Made by a program: the position numbers and the translations under genes. Positions 21,493 through 33,400 of a stretch of DNA of 64,000 nt are shown here, one piece after another. The DNA is from Ricinus communis (taxonomy: Eukaryota; Streptophyta; Magnoliopsida; Malpighiales; Euphorbiaceae), in contig NC_063257.1 in assembly GCF_019578655.1 (NCBI RefSeq), forward strand, positions 28,262,362 to 28,326,361, in the 5' to 3' direction. Below the pieces are notes generated by a model, which was given only the letters and a program-made list of their open reading frames with translations, ran no database searches and was not told where the DNA came from. Numbering within the stretch: the first letter of the stretch is position 1; each line of letters starts with the position of its first letter.

Positions 21493-22768
21493 GTCCAGCT
21501 AAGAAGACTCATCACATAAAAAAGAAGCGCTTTTGGGAGGCACCCCAATTTTTATCTTTAATCTCTAATATTTTAACCTTTTGTTTTGAAACATTTTATT
21601 AGTTTTAGTTTTCATATTTTATTTAATTTTTGTTTCAGTTTCGATTTTAATTCTTTATTTTATTATTTGCAGCCACTCCTCTACCGTAGACTACCCAATG
21701 CCTTGATATCCCTGATGATGCACCTCTTTTCACTCCGGAGCCATAGTCAGGGTAGTATTAGCTCTTTTTCCTTTTTCATTTCTTATATATTTTGTACACA
21801 GAGGACAGTGTGTTCTTCAAGTGTGGGGTGGGTGATATTTATCCCATCTCAGTTATTTGTTTATTCATTGTGCAAAATTTTGTAAAATTTTGAAAATTTT
21901 TCACTTTGTTTCGATGCTCTTACTGTTGACTTGATTTTGAAATCCTGTTTATGTCCATGTGATCGGGTAAAACCGATAGTGTTGAGTTTTGCGGAAGAAT
22001 GTAAGATAAATAGTTTGAGTTTTGCACTAAGTTGCTTTGGTTTATTTAATTCTGTTTTGATGATTTTTATTTGGAAGATACTCAAAAGCACACTTGTGAA
22101 AAATTGAGCCTAAATTGTAAGCATACACTTTATATGCTTGTATTTATTTCTTGTTGAGAGTGCAAATTACTATCTTTACTTTTAAAACTTGCTCGATAAT
22201 GCTTATGAGGGCCACAAGGAGAGTTTAACACTTTGGTATGATAGAGGCACTTAGGCTTTTCATTCTAGCCAAATAGCCTTCATTCTTTTATTGATTCTGT
22301 AGATAACCCTTTCTTTCACCATTTTTTTTATCATATTCCATTACCACTTAGTTTTATTCTGCTTTGGGTTATGATTTTGCATATGAGTTGTTTTTATTGG
22401 GAATTTTTGTCTTGGGAATAGTTTGGAATCTTGTGGCAGCTTTCTTCAATCCAAAAGAAATTCACTCTATTATGTGAATGTTCTTCCCTTATGAAAAAAA
22501 AGAGAAAACAAAAAGAAGAAAAAAAAATAATAATAAGAAGAATAAGAGGGAATGGTGATGAAAAGAAAGGAAGTAAGTGAGCTAATTGTTTAATTGCTTT
22601 TCGGAGTTTACATTTTGACTTGATTCCTATTTCCCACCTTAGACTACTATCCATTGTTTACCCCTTGTGATTATTGTGACTTGTGTGCAGGTCATGTATT
22701 TCATTGCAGAACACCATAGGTTCAACTCTTACCAAATTTACCTACCCTTACCTAATCCCCATTACAAC
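21493..22768 (+). other. R5 3' non-coding region, first part
   Basis: No credible gene. It contains TTCAAGTGTGGGGTGGG at about 21,817, a motif that recurs at the true PPT, and a purine-rich tract at 22,487-22,575. It stops at ACAAC (22,764-22,768), the target-site duplication of R6. Confidence 0.65.
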
Positions 22769-23142
22769 TGATAGGCTAAATTGTGTAAGCTACAATCTAA
22801 GATAGTGTACCTATCGATCCAGTCTAGCACTAATGGCGAGTATCAAGGTCGTATTCCTCGAGAAAGTGAAAGCCCAGAGTTACTCCTTTGTTCTTTGTTA
22901 TATTAACCTAAAATGAGTGATGAATAATTTCTAAACTAACTAATAGCTAAAAGCTAAATTCTAAGGGAGATGCAGGAGTAAGTGATAACTAAAATAACCA
23001 AGACAAGAAAGCAAACCCAAAGGGAACCTAAACTAGTTGGCAATCAAATAAAAGATAAAGGATTGGTGAGTCTAATTATGCTACCCGTAGACGAATTCTT
23101 AACCGAATTCGGTTTCTCTCTCGAGATAACTGTATTCCTAAA
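22769..23142 (-). repeat. R6 3' LTR, terminal fragment
   Basis: It aligns almost without change to 24,507-24,880 up to 'GATAACTGTATTCCTAAA', then switches to internal sequence at 'GCTGACTCATGGTGAAA'. Confidence 0.85.
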
Positions 23143-23148
23143 GCTGAC

Positions 23149-24312
23149 TCATGGTGAAAAGCAAATGGTGGGGATTGACGACCATCCATCCTTCTTCCAA
23201 GCAAAAGGCTTCAAGTATCCGCTCAAAGGGATAATCGTCGACTTCCTCTTACGGACTGTCAAGCAAGCTGCCAGTATGATGGGTAAAACTCGCTCCTCGT
23301 ATAATTGAACGTAGTCATGATGCTGTAGGGGCTCTTCCAATTTGAAAGCTGGAGTCTCAATAATTGGAAGGATTGATGGTTGGGCAATTTCTTTAGGAGT
23401 GTCGATGGTATTCTTCAGTCCTTGGCTTGGTTCACTTGCTAGAAGACACTCGAGCTCCTCTAAGACTTCTTCATTGGATAACTCATGCTCATCTTCCATC
23501 ATTGAACGGACTTGTGGAAAATCCACCAAAAATTCCTCTAACTGCAACTCAGCATCATCGACTGTACGTTCCTATTGGTAGTCTTTCAGAGGGATCATGT
23601 CTGCCTCTTCCTTTTCTGGTTCTATCTCCATGTTCAAAGAGTCGTCCTGCACATAAGCATCATCATCAAAAATAATAGATAAACTAGAAAAATTCTCACC
23701 TGAACGCAAAGTGACGGCGCTCAAATGTTCCTCCGATTCAGTAGCGTTTGATGGCGTTCCCAATTGCTCTTCAGCTAGTAACTTGAAGATCAAGCCTACT
23801 TGATGCTCTATATTCTTAATCGAGGCTTGTTGATCTTCAAGTATCCGCTCTGTTTGTTGGAATCTATCCTCAAGACTTCCAATAAACCTCATCATCAGCT
23901 CCTCTGACACTAACTCTTCACCTTGAGTTGATGGTGCAAGATTAGGCTCCTGAAATTCTGGTGGTTCTTGGCCATCTAAGCTCCATCCAAAGGGTGAATG
24001 AGTGCTCCATTCTTGATTGTAGGTGCTTCCATACGAGTCATTTGGCCAACTTCCCGTATAATTCACCTGTTCATAGTTATAAGAATTATGAGCAACATCA
24101 CTATATAATGGACAATCATTACTCAAATGTAAACCAAAACAAAATTCACAAAAAACTTGAGATGAAAGGATAGGAGTGGAGAGTTGATCGGTAGCCCTGC
24201 AAAACGATTCCACTCGAGCTTCTAAAGATGCACGGGTATCCCAATTTTTAGCACTCTCTTGGTTCCTAATCCCATTCTCCAACGTGTCATACAAAGAGTT
24301 TGAGTTTAGCAT
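23149..24312 (-). pseudogene. R6 mini-gag, same length as R5 but with one nonsense codon
   Basis: The frame aligns codon for codon with the R5 protein, from MLNSNSLYDTLENG at 24,312 to the shared stop at 23,149-23,151. Both span 1,164 nt and need no gap. By eye about 42 of 387 positions differ, one of which is the internal TAG (about 23,573) in place of the second Gln of KDYQQE. Only this base stops it being open. The orientation is opposite to R5. Confidence 0.8.
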
Positions 24313-24482
24313 TGAACCTCCTTATCATTCACTATCTGAATCATAAACTTAAACTAAATAAATATGTACAAAAAAAATAAAATAAATAAACAAATAAAAA
24401 TAAAAATGATAAAATAATAAGAAAAGAAAAAAAAATTGGCTAAATTAACAAATAGCAAATTTCACTCTAGTTTTCAAACAAG

Positions 24483-24500
24483 TCCCCGGCTATGGCGCCA
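24483..24500 (-). other. R6 primer-binding site (tRNA-Asp type)
   Basis: On the minus strand TGGCGCCATAGCCGGGGA lies six bases inside the LTR edge at 24,507. Confidence 0.85.
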
Positions 24501-24506
24501 AAAAAT

Positions 24507-25559
24507 TGATAGGCTAAATTGTGTTAGCTACAATCTAAGGCAGTGTACCTATCGATGCAGTCTAGCACTAATGCCGAGTATCAAGGTGGTATTCCTCGGG
24601 AAAGTGAAAGCCCAGATTTACTCCTTTGTTCTTTGTTATATTAACCTAAAATGAGTGATGAATAATTTCTAAACTAACTAATAGCTACAAGCTAAATTCT
24701 AAGGGAGATGCAGGAGTAATTGATAACTAAAATAACCAAGACAAGAAAGCAAACCAAAGGGAACCTAAACTAGTTGGCAATAAAACAAAAGATAAAGGAT
24801 TGGTGAGTCTAATTATGCTACCCGTGGACGAATTCTTAACCGAATTCGGTTTCTCTCTCGAGATAACTGTATTCCTAAATCTGATAACCTAAAGTTGGAA
24901 TCTCTTCTTAACGATTGATTTTTAAATTAGCATTAAGCTTTGATCCGCCTCTATTAAGCTTTGTTAATTCTTAATCCGGCTAGTTAATTATCCTTATCTC
25001 TAAGCGATTATTAACTAGTTCTTGCTATTCAAAATTCCAATTGCCAAATGGACTTCTCAATCACACAAAGCAATCTAAACACACAATTCACAACGTCTCA
25101 TCAACAATGCATTATCTTATTAATACTGAAGGCGAGAAGAATATAAAACTAATCCAAACAATCCAACAAAATAATACTAAGCCAACATAGTAAAAAATCC
25201 CAATGGATTTAATCAATATAGCTAATCATGTTCATTATCAAAATACACAATAATTCAATTACAACAATGAGTAAAGGTAGAGAAAACCCGATTACACCCT
25301 TGGTGCCCGTGTTGGGAACACGGGCAGTGTTGAAACCAACATGGCCATGTTCAACTTCCTCATGCTCGTACTTAGCTTGTTTCGGCAGCTTCGACGTCCA
25401 ATTATGCTCCAATTCTTCCCTTTATCCTTCTTTGACTTCTTTTGAACCTAATGCATACAAACAGACGCATAGGGTGAGTGTTGGGACCAATTCACATCCA
25501 AATGTCCACAAAATCAATCTTAAAAACCCCATTTAGATATGTGTAATTTATGCACATCA
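24507..25559 (-). repeat. R6 5' LTR
   Basis: 1,053 bp; on the minus strand it starts TGATGTGCATAAATTAC and ends AATTTAGCCTATCA. It is shorter than the R5 LTR because it lacks about 370 bp that follow the 'CCGTGTTCCCAACACGGGCACC' cluster in R5, and the R5-specific 97-bp stretch. Confidence 0.85.
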
Positions 25560-25564
25560 ACAAC

Positions 25565-25952
25565 CCTTATAAAGACCTCTAGACATGGTTGTTGACTCTA
25601 CATAAGTGGTAGGAGTAGGATTTAAGAGCAATCATATAGTAAGTAAGGCAGTAGTTGATGCATTGAGCGATTAAACACTACCCTTTAAACACTTTGAGTG
25701 ATTTATAGTGAATCTGGTGAGGAGTTGGTTTTGAGTAATTGTATTGAGATAATATTTTGCGAATTATTGGCATCTTGGTTGATATACTTGAATTGATTGC
25801 TTCGTTTCTTTTTGTTTCACTTACGCTTGTTAAGGATATGTGCAGGAGATCTCTAGCTTGTCTGTCAGTTTAAGTGTTGTTCCTTAGTGGTTTATTTTCC
25901 TTATTTTACTTTTGATTGCTTGAGGATAAGCAATGAGCTAAGTGTGGGGTTA
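25565..25952 (+). other. R5 3' non-coding region, second part, with PPT
   Basis: R5 continues after the R6 insertion. It ends with 'GAGGATAAGCAATGAGC' and the purine-rich AAGTGTGGGG at about 25,940-25,949, matching the R8 segment next to its LTR (29,602-29,640, minus strand). No LTR follows. Confidence 0.65.
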
Positions 25953-26817
25953 CATATCAAGGAAGGCCAATGGGTTTAATCAATCTAGCTACACATGTTC
26001 ATGTCTAAAATAAATAGGAATTCAATTACAATGAAAGAATAATGAAATTGAAACATATACACCTTTTTTCCTAGAATTGGATGAACAACTCAAAGTCTTG
26101 ATCTACACTGTAGTTGCTCTCCAGAATTGCCTCTTGATTTTCTCCAAAACTCCTCTTCAATCTTCAAATGAATCCCAAGAATCACGAGTCTGACGTTAAA
26201 AGGTGGAATCAGTTTCTTGGAAGCTGCTTTAAAAATGCATGAAACGCGTCTAGCAAAATTACAAAGGAAGATGAAGAGTCAAAAACTGCCGATCCGGAAC
26301 TCTCTTTTCTCCTTTTGACTCGTTCAATTTATACTGTAAGCAAATACGGGAGTGTTTTGGCCCGTGTCCGGGCTGTGTTAGTCTCCAAATGACAGAATGA
26401 ACTAAATCGAGCAAGGTTGTGTTCTGACCCGTGTCACAGACACGGCCGTGCTCTTGATCCTAGCATGAGCGTGTTCTGGCCTGTGTTAACCAATAAGGGT
26501 CGTGCTCTAGGGCGTCTTACCCTCAGGAATCATGCTGCTTCAAGGTGCTTAAGCTACACAGCCTTGGATTTTCTATACGAGCTCTAGCACGGGCCGTGTT
26601 GACTTCCCAAAAGTCAATCTAAGGTCAAACGCTTCTGGTTACATCCATTTTCACCCGAAATTGATCTAAAATTGCTCAATCACTAATGATGGACCTGTAG
26701 AATTTCCTGAAATACAAAAGGACACAAAACACAGGTGATCTTCGAATAAAAACACAATAGATGCTAAGAAAATGCACAATAATATGTAAGCAAACATGTG
26801 TAAAACTATGCATATCA
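25953..26817 (-). repeat. R4 5' LTR, outer part
   Basis: It begins where R5 ends and continues the sequence cut at 18,658: 'CCAATGGGTTTAATCAATCTAGC' aligns with the R6 and R8 LTRs at the matching offset. On the minus strand the LTR start is TGATATGCATAGTTTTACAC at 26,817. Contains the 'ACACGGCCGTG' motif near 26,440. Confidence 0.7.
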
Positions 26818-26819
26818 AG

Positions 26820-26954
26820 GAACCACTAGTCCTTGAGTTGAAAGAGCTGCCAAAGCATGTCAACTATGCATATCTGGATGAGGACAATAGGTTGCCTGTC
26901 ATTCTAGCAGCGGACTTGACACCCGGAGAGGGAGATGACTCTGGTCTCTTTTAG
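26820..26954 (+). pseudogene. R7 pre-RT polyprotein fragment (Athila-like)
   Basis: A 44-codon open stretch has LELKELPKHVNYAYLDEDNR and LPVILAADLTPGE, a linker found upstream of RT in Athila-type polyproteins, and ends at TAG 26,952-26,954. It starts abruptly at the R4 LTR edge and is followed at once by 3' non-coding sequence, so RT to integrase are deleted. Confidence 0.65.
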
Positions 26955-27603
26955 GAAGTACTAGAAGGTATTTGCTTATTATGGCGAGTATTTTCTATGT
27001 CTAGCATCCGATGATGCACCTCCTCTAGTAGCACCACCTCCACCACCACCACTAGTCCAACAGGATGAGTAAGGCAGTATCTCTTCGTATTTATCTCTTT
27101 TCTTTTTTATGTACTTGTTATGTTACTTCCCAACTCTTTTATACACTGCAAATAGTGTGTCCTTCAAGTGTGGTGTGGGTAAGCTGTTGTTTTTGCTTTT
27201 CTTTTTCTTATATTTTTTTTTATTTTTATATAGTGTATTATTGATGATGTATAGATTTAGGACACTTAGGATGTTTATTAGCTTTTTGTTTATCTTTGAA
27301 AGATTGATAGTTATGATTATGAGCATGAGATTTTTCTTCTTTGTTGCTTGTTGCTTTTGGAATATTATTGAGCAATTTTTAGTTTATCATAGTGGCTGGG
27401 TTAACTCAGTGTTACTTAACCATTCTTTAAGTTAGTTAATTTGAATTTGACTAGTTGTTGGATTTTGTGTATGAATTAATTAAATGATGATTTGATTGAT
27501 GGTATTTGGACACCTTATGCAAATTTACACATTTAAATTGTGAGTTTTTGAACCTAATTGAGCATACATCATAAATTGTATTCTTCTTATTTCTAGAACT
27601 TGC
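26955..27603 (+). other. R7 3' non-coding region
   Basis: It is related to the R5 3' region: 'CTTCAAGTGTGGTGTGGG' at about 27,163 matches 21,817, and 'TAGAACTTGCTTGAT' matches 22,185. A short CCACCACCT run lies at about 27,025. The frames at 27,109-27,435 and 27,123-27,326 are low-complexity and unsupported. Confidence 0.55.
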
Positions 27604-28173
27604 TTGATATGCATTGTTTTCCACATGTTTATATGCCCAATTACTTCCATTTTTGTGCATAGTTATCTTGTTTTATGCCACAATCGCCTGTGTTTTGGTT
27701 CCTTTCTTGTTTTAGGTGATCATCGATGGACATTATCAGTAATCGAGGGAGATACGTGCAAATACGGACCAGAATCCATCAAAATTGAGCAAGGGCTACC
27801 ATTTCAAGGTTGAGCATGGCCTCCACTCTGCCCGTGCTGAACCATCAACATTTGACCCTCAAAAGTGTCCTTTATGCACGGTTTCCAAGGCCACCACGGT
27901 CTCCATCACGGCCCGTGGTGCCTCAACATTGGCGAGGGCACGGTCAGGGGGAAGACTTAATTTTTAGGACTCGTAGGTCCAAACACGACTGGACTCACGG
28001 CCGCAGCCGTCTTTGGGACAATTTTATAGGCAAAATCGAATTATTTTGCTAGGGTTCAATTTCCTGACTTGATTTTTCACATACACGCACAAGCCACCCT
28101 TTTTCAGACTTCGATATTCGACTTTGGGAGACTATTTCACATATTGAGGAACGGACTCTGGTGGTTTAAGCAT
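27604..28173 (+). repeat. R7 LTR, 5' part
   Basis: It starts TGATATGCATTGTTTTCC and matches the start of the R8 LTR read on the other strand: 'CCTGTGTTTTG..TCCTTT', then 'CACGGTTTCCAAGGCCACCACGG' near 27,880. It is cut at 28,173 where the R8 LTR begins in the opposite orientation. Confidence 0.65.
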
Positions 28174-29601
28174 TGATATGCTATTTATGCAGCTGCAATC
28201 TAAGGTAGTGAACCTATCGATGCAGTGTAGCACTAATGGCGAGTATCAAGGTCGTATCCCTCGGGAAAGTGAAAGCCCATAGTTATTACTTTGTTCTTTG
28301 TTATATTAGCCTAAAACGAATGAGGAGTAATTACTAAACTAACTAATAACTACCAGCTGAGTTCTAAGTGAGATGCAGGAATGAATGGATAAATGAAACA
28401 ATCAAGACAAGAAAGCAAACTCAAAGGGAACCTAGACTAGTTGGTAATCAAACAAAAGATAACAGGTTGATGAGTCCGATTATGCTACCCGTGGACGAAT
28501 TCTTAATTGAATTCGGTTTCCCTCTCGAGATAACCGAATTCCTAAACTCAAGAACATAAAGTTGGAATCTCTTCCTAATGATTGATTCTTAAATTAGCAT
28601 TATCCTTTAGTCCGCCTCTACTAAGGTTTGTTAATTCTTAATCCGGCTAGTTAATTATCCTTATCTCTAAGTAATTATTAACCAGTTCCTGCTATTCAAA
28701 ATTCCAATTGGGAAATGGATTTCTCAATCACATCAAGCAATCTAAACATCATAATTCACAACGTCTTATGAATAATGATCTTATTAATACTGAAAGCAAG
28801 AAGGATACAAAGAAATCCCAATGGATTTAATCAATCTAGCTAAACATGTTCATCCTTAAAACAACTAGGAAATCAATTATAATGAAAGAATAATAGAAAT
28901 GGAACATCTACACACTTTTCTCTGGAATCAGATGAACAGCTCCAAATCTGAATCGGCACTACGATCAGTCTTCCCAATTGCCTCTCGAATTGCTTCACTA
29001 CCCTTTTGCATTCGAAACATTGCGAGTCCGGGATTCTTCCTCTCTGCAACTCTCTTCCGAACTCAGCACTATGCAAAAATTGAACCAGCCGCCGGGGCTC
29101 TCTCTCTCGCTCCTTGCTTCCCTAGCTCCAGAAATAGTTTTCCATATATATTTGTCTCAGCACAGCCGGAGTCCAGGCCATGCTGAAGCTTCGAATCTCA
29201 CCAATTAGGGTTTCTTCATGGCCTTGCCCCCGTCGCTACTGTTCCACCACGGGCCGTGCTGGAGGCCGTGGTGGCCTCGGAAACCGTGCCCAAAATGCCA
29301 ATTTCAAGGATCAAAAGTCAATGGTTGGTCACGGCTAGAGTCCAGGCCTTGCTGATCAGCACGGCCTTGACCTAGGCTATGCTCAATGTATGCACTGCGA
29401 GCTCTTATCCGATCTTGATGAATTCTCATCCGTTTTCGCATGCATTAATCTATAATTGCTCAAATACTGATGATGGTCCTATAAATTCTCCTGAAATGAA
29501 AAAGAACACAAAACACAGGTGATCTTGGAATAAAAGCATAATAGTTGCTAAGAAAATACGCAATAATATGCAAGCAAATATGTGTAAAACTATGCACATC
29601 A
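28174..29601 (-). repeat. R8 3' LTR
   Basis: 1,428 bp; left edge TGATATGCTATTTATGCAG, right edge ACTATGCACATCA. On the minus strand it starts directly after the PPT. It contains the GC-rich palindrome-like cluster 'CACGGGCCGTGCTGGAGG' near 29,250. Frames inside it are incidental. Confidence 0.8.
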
Positions 29602-30422
29602 AATCACCCCACACTTAAGCTATTGCTTGTCCTCAAGCAATTAACAACTCTCCTTACAAAACTACAGTCAGCAATTCCTTACAGTTTATGTCCCTAGTCC
29701 ACAACAAATAGTATTCAACATATCTCAAAGGATACTCAATCATAAATCAAATTGCAAATCATCAACGAAGAATGGAAATAATATTAATGGATGAATAACT
29801 TAAATGACAACTCAATATAAACATCACAAACCAATGCCTCACAGGGATCACTCAAGTCACTCAAAGTGTATATAAGGTGAAAAACAAATCCCTCAAAGCA
29901 AATGCACAAAACCTGCTCACCATAAGCTTGCTCATAAATCATATCTTCGCTACTGTGAATAAGTAAATACCAAAGAAGTGTGAAAATGCTGGAATTTGTG
30001 CGATAAATAACAATATATGCTCAGAGGATTAAATGCCTAATATACAAAAAGAATTATTCACTAAAATCCCTACATCGTACAATAACGCTTGCAAATGCTC
30101 TAAATCCGATAAAAGAGATAAATAATTAAAGAATTTTGTTTATCTTCTTCTCTTTTTTCTCATTTTCTTCATCATTTTTTGAATAATAAACTAGCAGTTT
30201 ATAAGAACTACTGCATACGTAAAGAATAAAAAATACAGTTTGGATCGGAGGGAGCATCTAAAATATCAAAAAGACTTAATGAATTTACCAACATAGCAAC
30301 TGGCATTTTAATCCCACATAATGGTGAGCAAATCACAAAAAGAAATTTCATCATAAGGGTAAAGGAAAGATAAATGTAAAGAATGGTATAATTGAAGTGT
30401 ATAGGTGTAGATTATAAAGAAA
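29602..30422 (-). other. R8 PPT and 3' non-coding region, cut by the satellite
   Basis: On the minus strand AAGTGTGGGGTGATT (29,602-29,616) precedes the LTR, preceded by 'GCTTGAGGACAAGCAATAGC', as in R5. The remainder is AT-rich with no gene, and includes a pyrimidine tract (30,134-30,180). The satellite starts at about 30,423, so the rest of R8 is lost. Confidence 0.65.
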
Positions 30423-33400
30423 AGGTTTGTTTTCTCATATTATAAAATTAATCTATTTAAGTGGTTGTTTTCTCACACTCACTAATATACCACAATTACG
30501 GGGTTATTTCCTCGGATTCATAAATATCCCCGTATTACGGGGTTGTTTTCACATATTAAAAAATTTACCCTTTCTACGAGGCTGTTTTCTTATATTAAAA
30601 AATTTACCCGTTCTACGAGGATGTTTTCTTAGACTCGCAATTACACTACTTTTTACGGGGTTGTTTTCTCAAATTCATAAATATACACGTTTTACGGAAT
30701 TATTTTCTTATATTGATATATATACCACTTTTACGGGATCGTTTTCTAATATTAAATTATTATCACTATTATGGGGTTGTTTTCTCAAATTCATAAATAT
30801 ACATGTTTTACGGGGTTAATTTCTTATACTGACAAATATACCCCTTTTACGGGGTTATTTTCTCATATTATAAAATTAATCCATTTAAGGGGTTGTTTTC
30901 TCATACTCACAAATATACCACAATTACAGGGTTATTTACTCAAATTCATAAATATCCCTGTATTACGAGGTTGTTTTCTCATACTCGCAATTACACTACT
31001 TTTACGGGGTTATTTTCTCAAATTCATAAATATACATGTTTTACGGGGTTATTTTCTCAGATTCTTAAATATACATGTTTTACTGGGTTATTTTCTTATA
31101 TTGACAAATATGACCCTTTTACGGTATTGTTTTCTCATATTATAAAATTAACGCATTTAAGGGGTTGTTTCTCATACTCACAAACATAATAGGAAATCAC
31201 GGGGTTATTTTCTATGATTGATAAATATCCCGTATTACGGGGTTGTTCTCTCATATTAAAAGCTTTACCCCTTCTATGAGGCTGTTTTCTCATATTAAAA
31301 AGTTTACTCCTTCTACGAGACTGTTTTCTCAGACTCGCAATTACACTACTTTTACAGAGTTGTTTTCTCAAATTCATAAATGTACACGTTTTACGGGGTT
31401 ATTTTCTTATATTAATAGGTATACCACTTTTACAGGGTTGTTTTCTCATATTAAATTATTAGCACTATTATGGGGCTGTTTTCTCAAATTCATAAATATA
31501 CACGTTTTACAGGGTTATTTTTTTATATTGACAAATATACCCCTTTATGGAGTTGGTTTTTCATATTAAAATATTAACTCATTTAAGGGGTTGTTTTCTC
31601 ATACTGAGAAATATACAAAAATTATTGGGTTATTTTCTCCAATAGATAAATATCCCCGTATTACAGGGTTGTTCTCTCATATTAAAATATTTACCCCTTC
31701 TACGAGTTTGTTTTCTAATGTTAAAAAATTTACTCCTTCTACGAGGCTCTTTTCTCATATTAAAAAATTTACTCGTTCTACAATGATGTTTTCTTAGACT
31801 CTCAATTACACTACTTTTTACGGGGTTGTTTTCTCATATTCATAAATATACATTTTTTACGGGGTTATTTTCTTATATTGATAAATATACTATTTTTACG
31901 GGGTTGTTTTCTCATATTAAATTATTAGCACTATTATGGGGTTGTTTCTCAAATTTATAAATATACACGTTTTACAGGGTTATTTTCTTATATTGATAAA
32001 TATACCCCTTTTACGGAGTTGTTTTCTCATATTATAAAATTAACCCATTTAAGAGGTTATTTTCTCATACTCACAAATATACCATAATTACGGGGTTATT
32101 TTCTGCGATTGATAAATATGCCCGTATTACGAGGTTATTCTCTTATGTTAAAAAAAATTTACACTTTCTACGAGGCTATTTTTCCAGAATCGCAATTATA
32201 CTACTTTTATGAGGTTATTTTCTCATACTCATAAATATACCAAAATTACGGGTTCTTTTCTCCAATTGATAAATATCCCCGTATTACGGAGTTGTTTTCT
32301 CATATTAAAAAATTTGCCCCTTCTACGTGGCTGTTTTCTCATATTAAAAAATTTACTCCTTCTACGAGGCTGTTTTCTCAGACTCACAATTACACTACTT
32401 TCACGGGGTTGTTTTCTCAGATTAACAAATATACCACTATTACGGGGTCATTTTCTCGTATTAAATTATTAGCACTATTATGGGATCGTTTTCTCAAATT
32501 CATAAATATACAAGTTTTACGAGGTTATTTTCTTATATTGACAAATGTGGCCTTTTAGGGTTTATTTTCTCATATTATAAAATTAACCTATATAAGGGGT
32601 TTATTTTCTCATATTATAAAATTAACCCATATAAGGGGTTGTTTCTGATACTAAAAAGTATACCAACATTACAAGGTTACTTTCTCCGATTGATAAATAT
32701 CTTCGTATTATGGTGTTGTTCTCTCATATTTAAAGATTTACCCCTTCTAAGAGCTTGTTTTCTCAGACTCAGAATTACACTACTTTTACGGGGTTGTTTT
32801 CTTAGATTCATAAATATAAACATTTTACGGGGTTATTTTCTTTTATTGATAAAAATACCATTTTTATGGGGTCGTTTTCTCATTTTATAAAATTAACCCA
32901 TTTAAAGGGATGTTTTCTCAAATATACTAAAATTACAGGATTATTTTCTCCGATTGATAAATATCCCTGTATTATGGGGTTGTTCTCTCATATTAAAAAA
33001 TTTACCCGTTCTACGAAGATGTTGTGTCATAATTCACTCCTTCTACGAAGCTGTTTTCTGAGACTCGCAATTACACTACTCTTACGGGGTTGTTTTCTCA
33101 TATTCATAAATATAAGCATTTTATGGAGTTATTTTCTTTTATTTGTAAAATACCACTTTTACGTAGTCGTTTTCTCATACTAAATTATTAGCACTATTAT
33201 GGCGTTGTTTTCTCAAATTAAAAAATATACACATTTTATGGGGTTATTTTCTTATATCGACAAATATACCCTTTTATGGGGTTATTTTCTCATATTATAA
33301 AATTAACCCATTTAAGGGGTTGTTTTCTCATACTCACAAATATACCACAATTACAGGGTTATTTCCTCAGATTCATAAATATCCCCGTGTTACGGGGTTG

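Larger units (their letters stand above)
22769..25559 (-). mobile_element. R6: second mini-element, inserted in R5 (minus strand)
   Basis: Both outer ends are LTR termini: TGATAGGCTAAATTG at the left and ATGCACATCA at the right. The duplication ACAAC flanks it exactly (22,764-22,768 and 25,560-25,564). It has a full 5' LTR at the right (24,507-25,559), PBS, a 387-codon-equivalent frame (24,312-23,149), then a direct join to the 3'-terminal 374 bp of the 3' LTR (22,769-23,142). The 3' non-coding region, PPT and the first part of the 3' LTR were deleted after insertion. Confidence 0.9.
18659..25952 (+). mobile_element. R5: non-autonomous Athila-like mini-element, split by R6
   Basis: The order is 5' LTR (18,659-20,172), tRNA-Asp PBS, a 387-codon frame (20,329-21,492), a long 3' non-coding region (21,493-22,768, then 25,565-25,952 after R6), and a PPT. 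No protease, RT, RNase H or integrase is present. No 3' LTR follows the PPT; R4 LTR sequence resumes there. The flanks CATAG (18,654-18,658) and CATAT (25,953-25,957) match in four of five bases, a possible target-site duplication. Confidence 0.75.

Noticed and set aside
28899..29208. Frames of 76-95 aa in the R8 LTR
   Set aside because: No homologue in the related R4, R5 and R6 LTRs; incidental.
30227..30256. Stowaway-type MITE end ('CTCCCTCCGATCC' on the minus strand)
   Set aside because: Only one terminus is visible; no second inverted end or TA duplication was found nearby.
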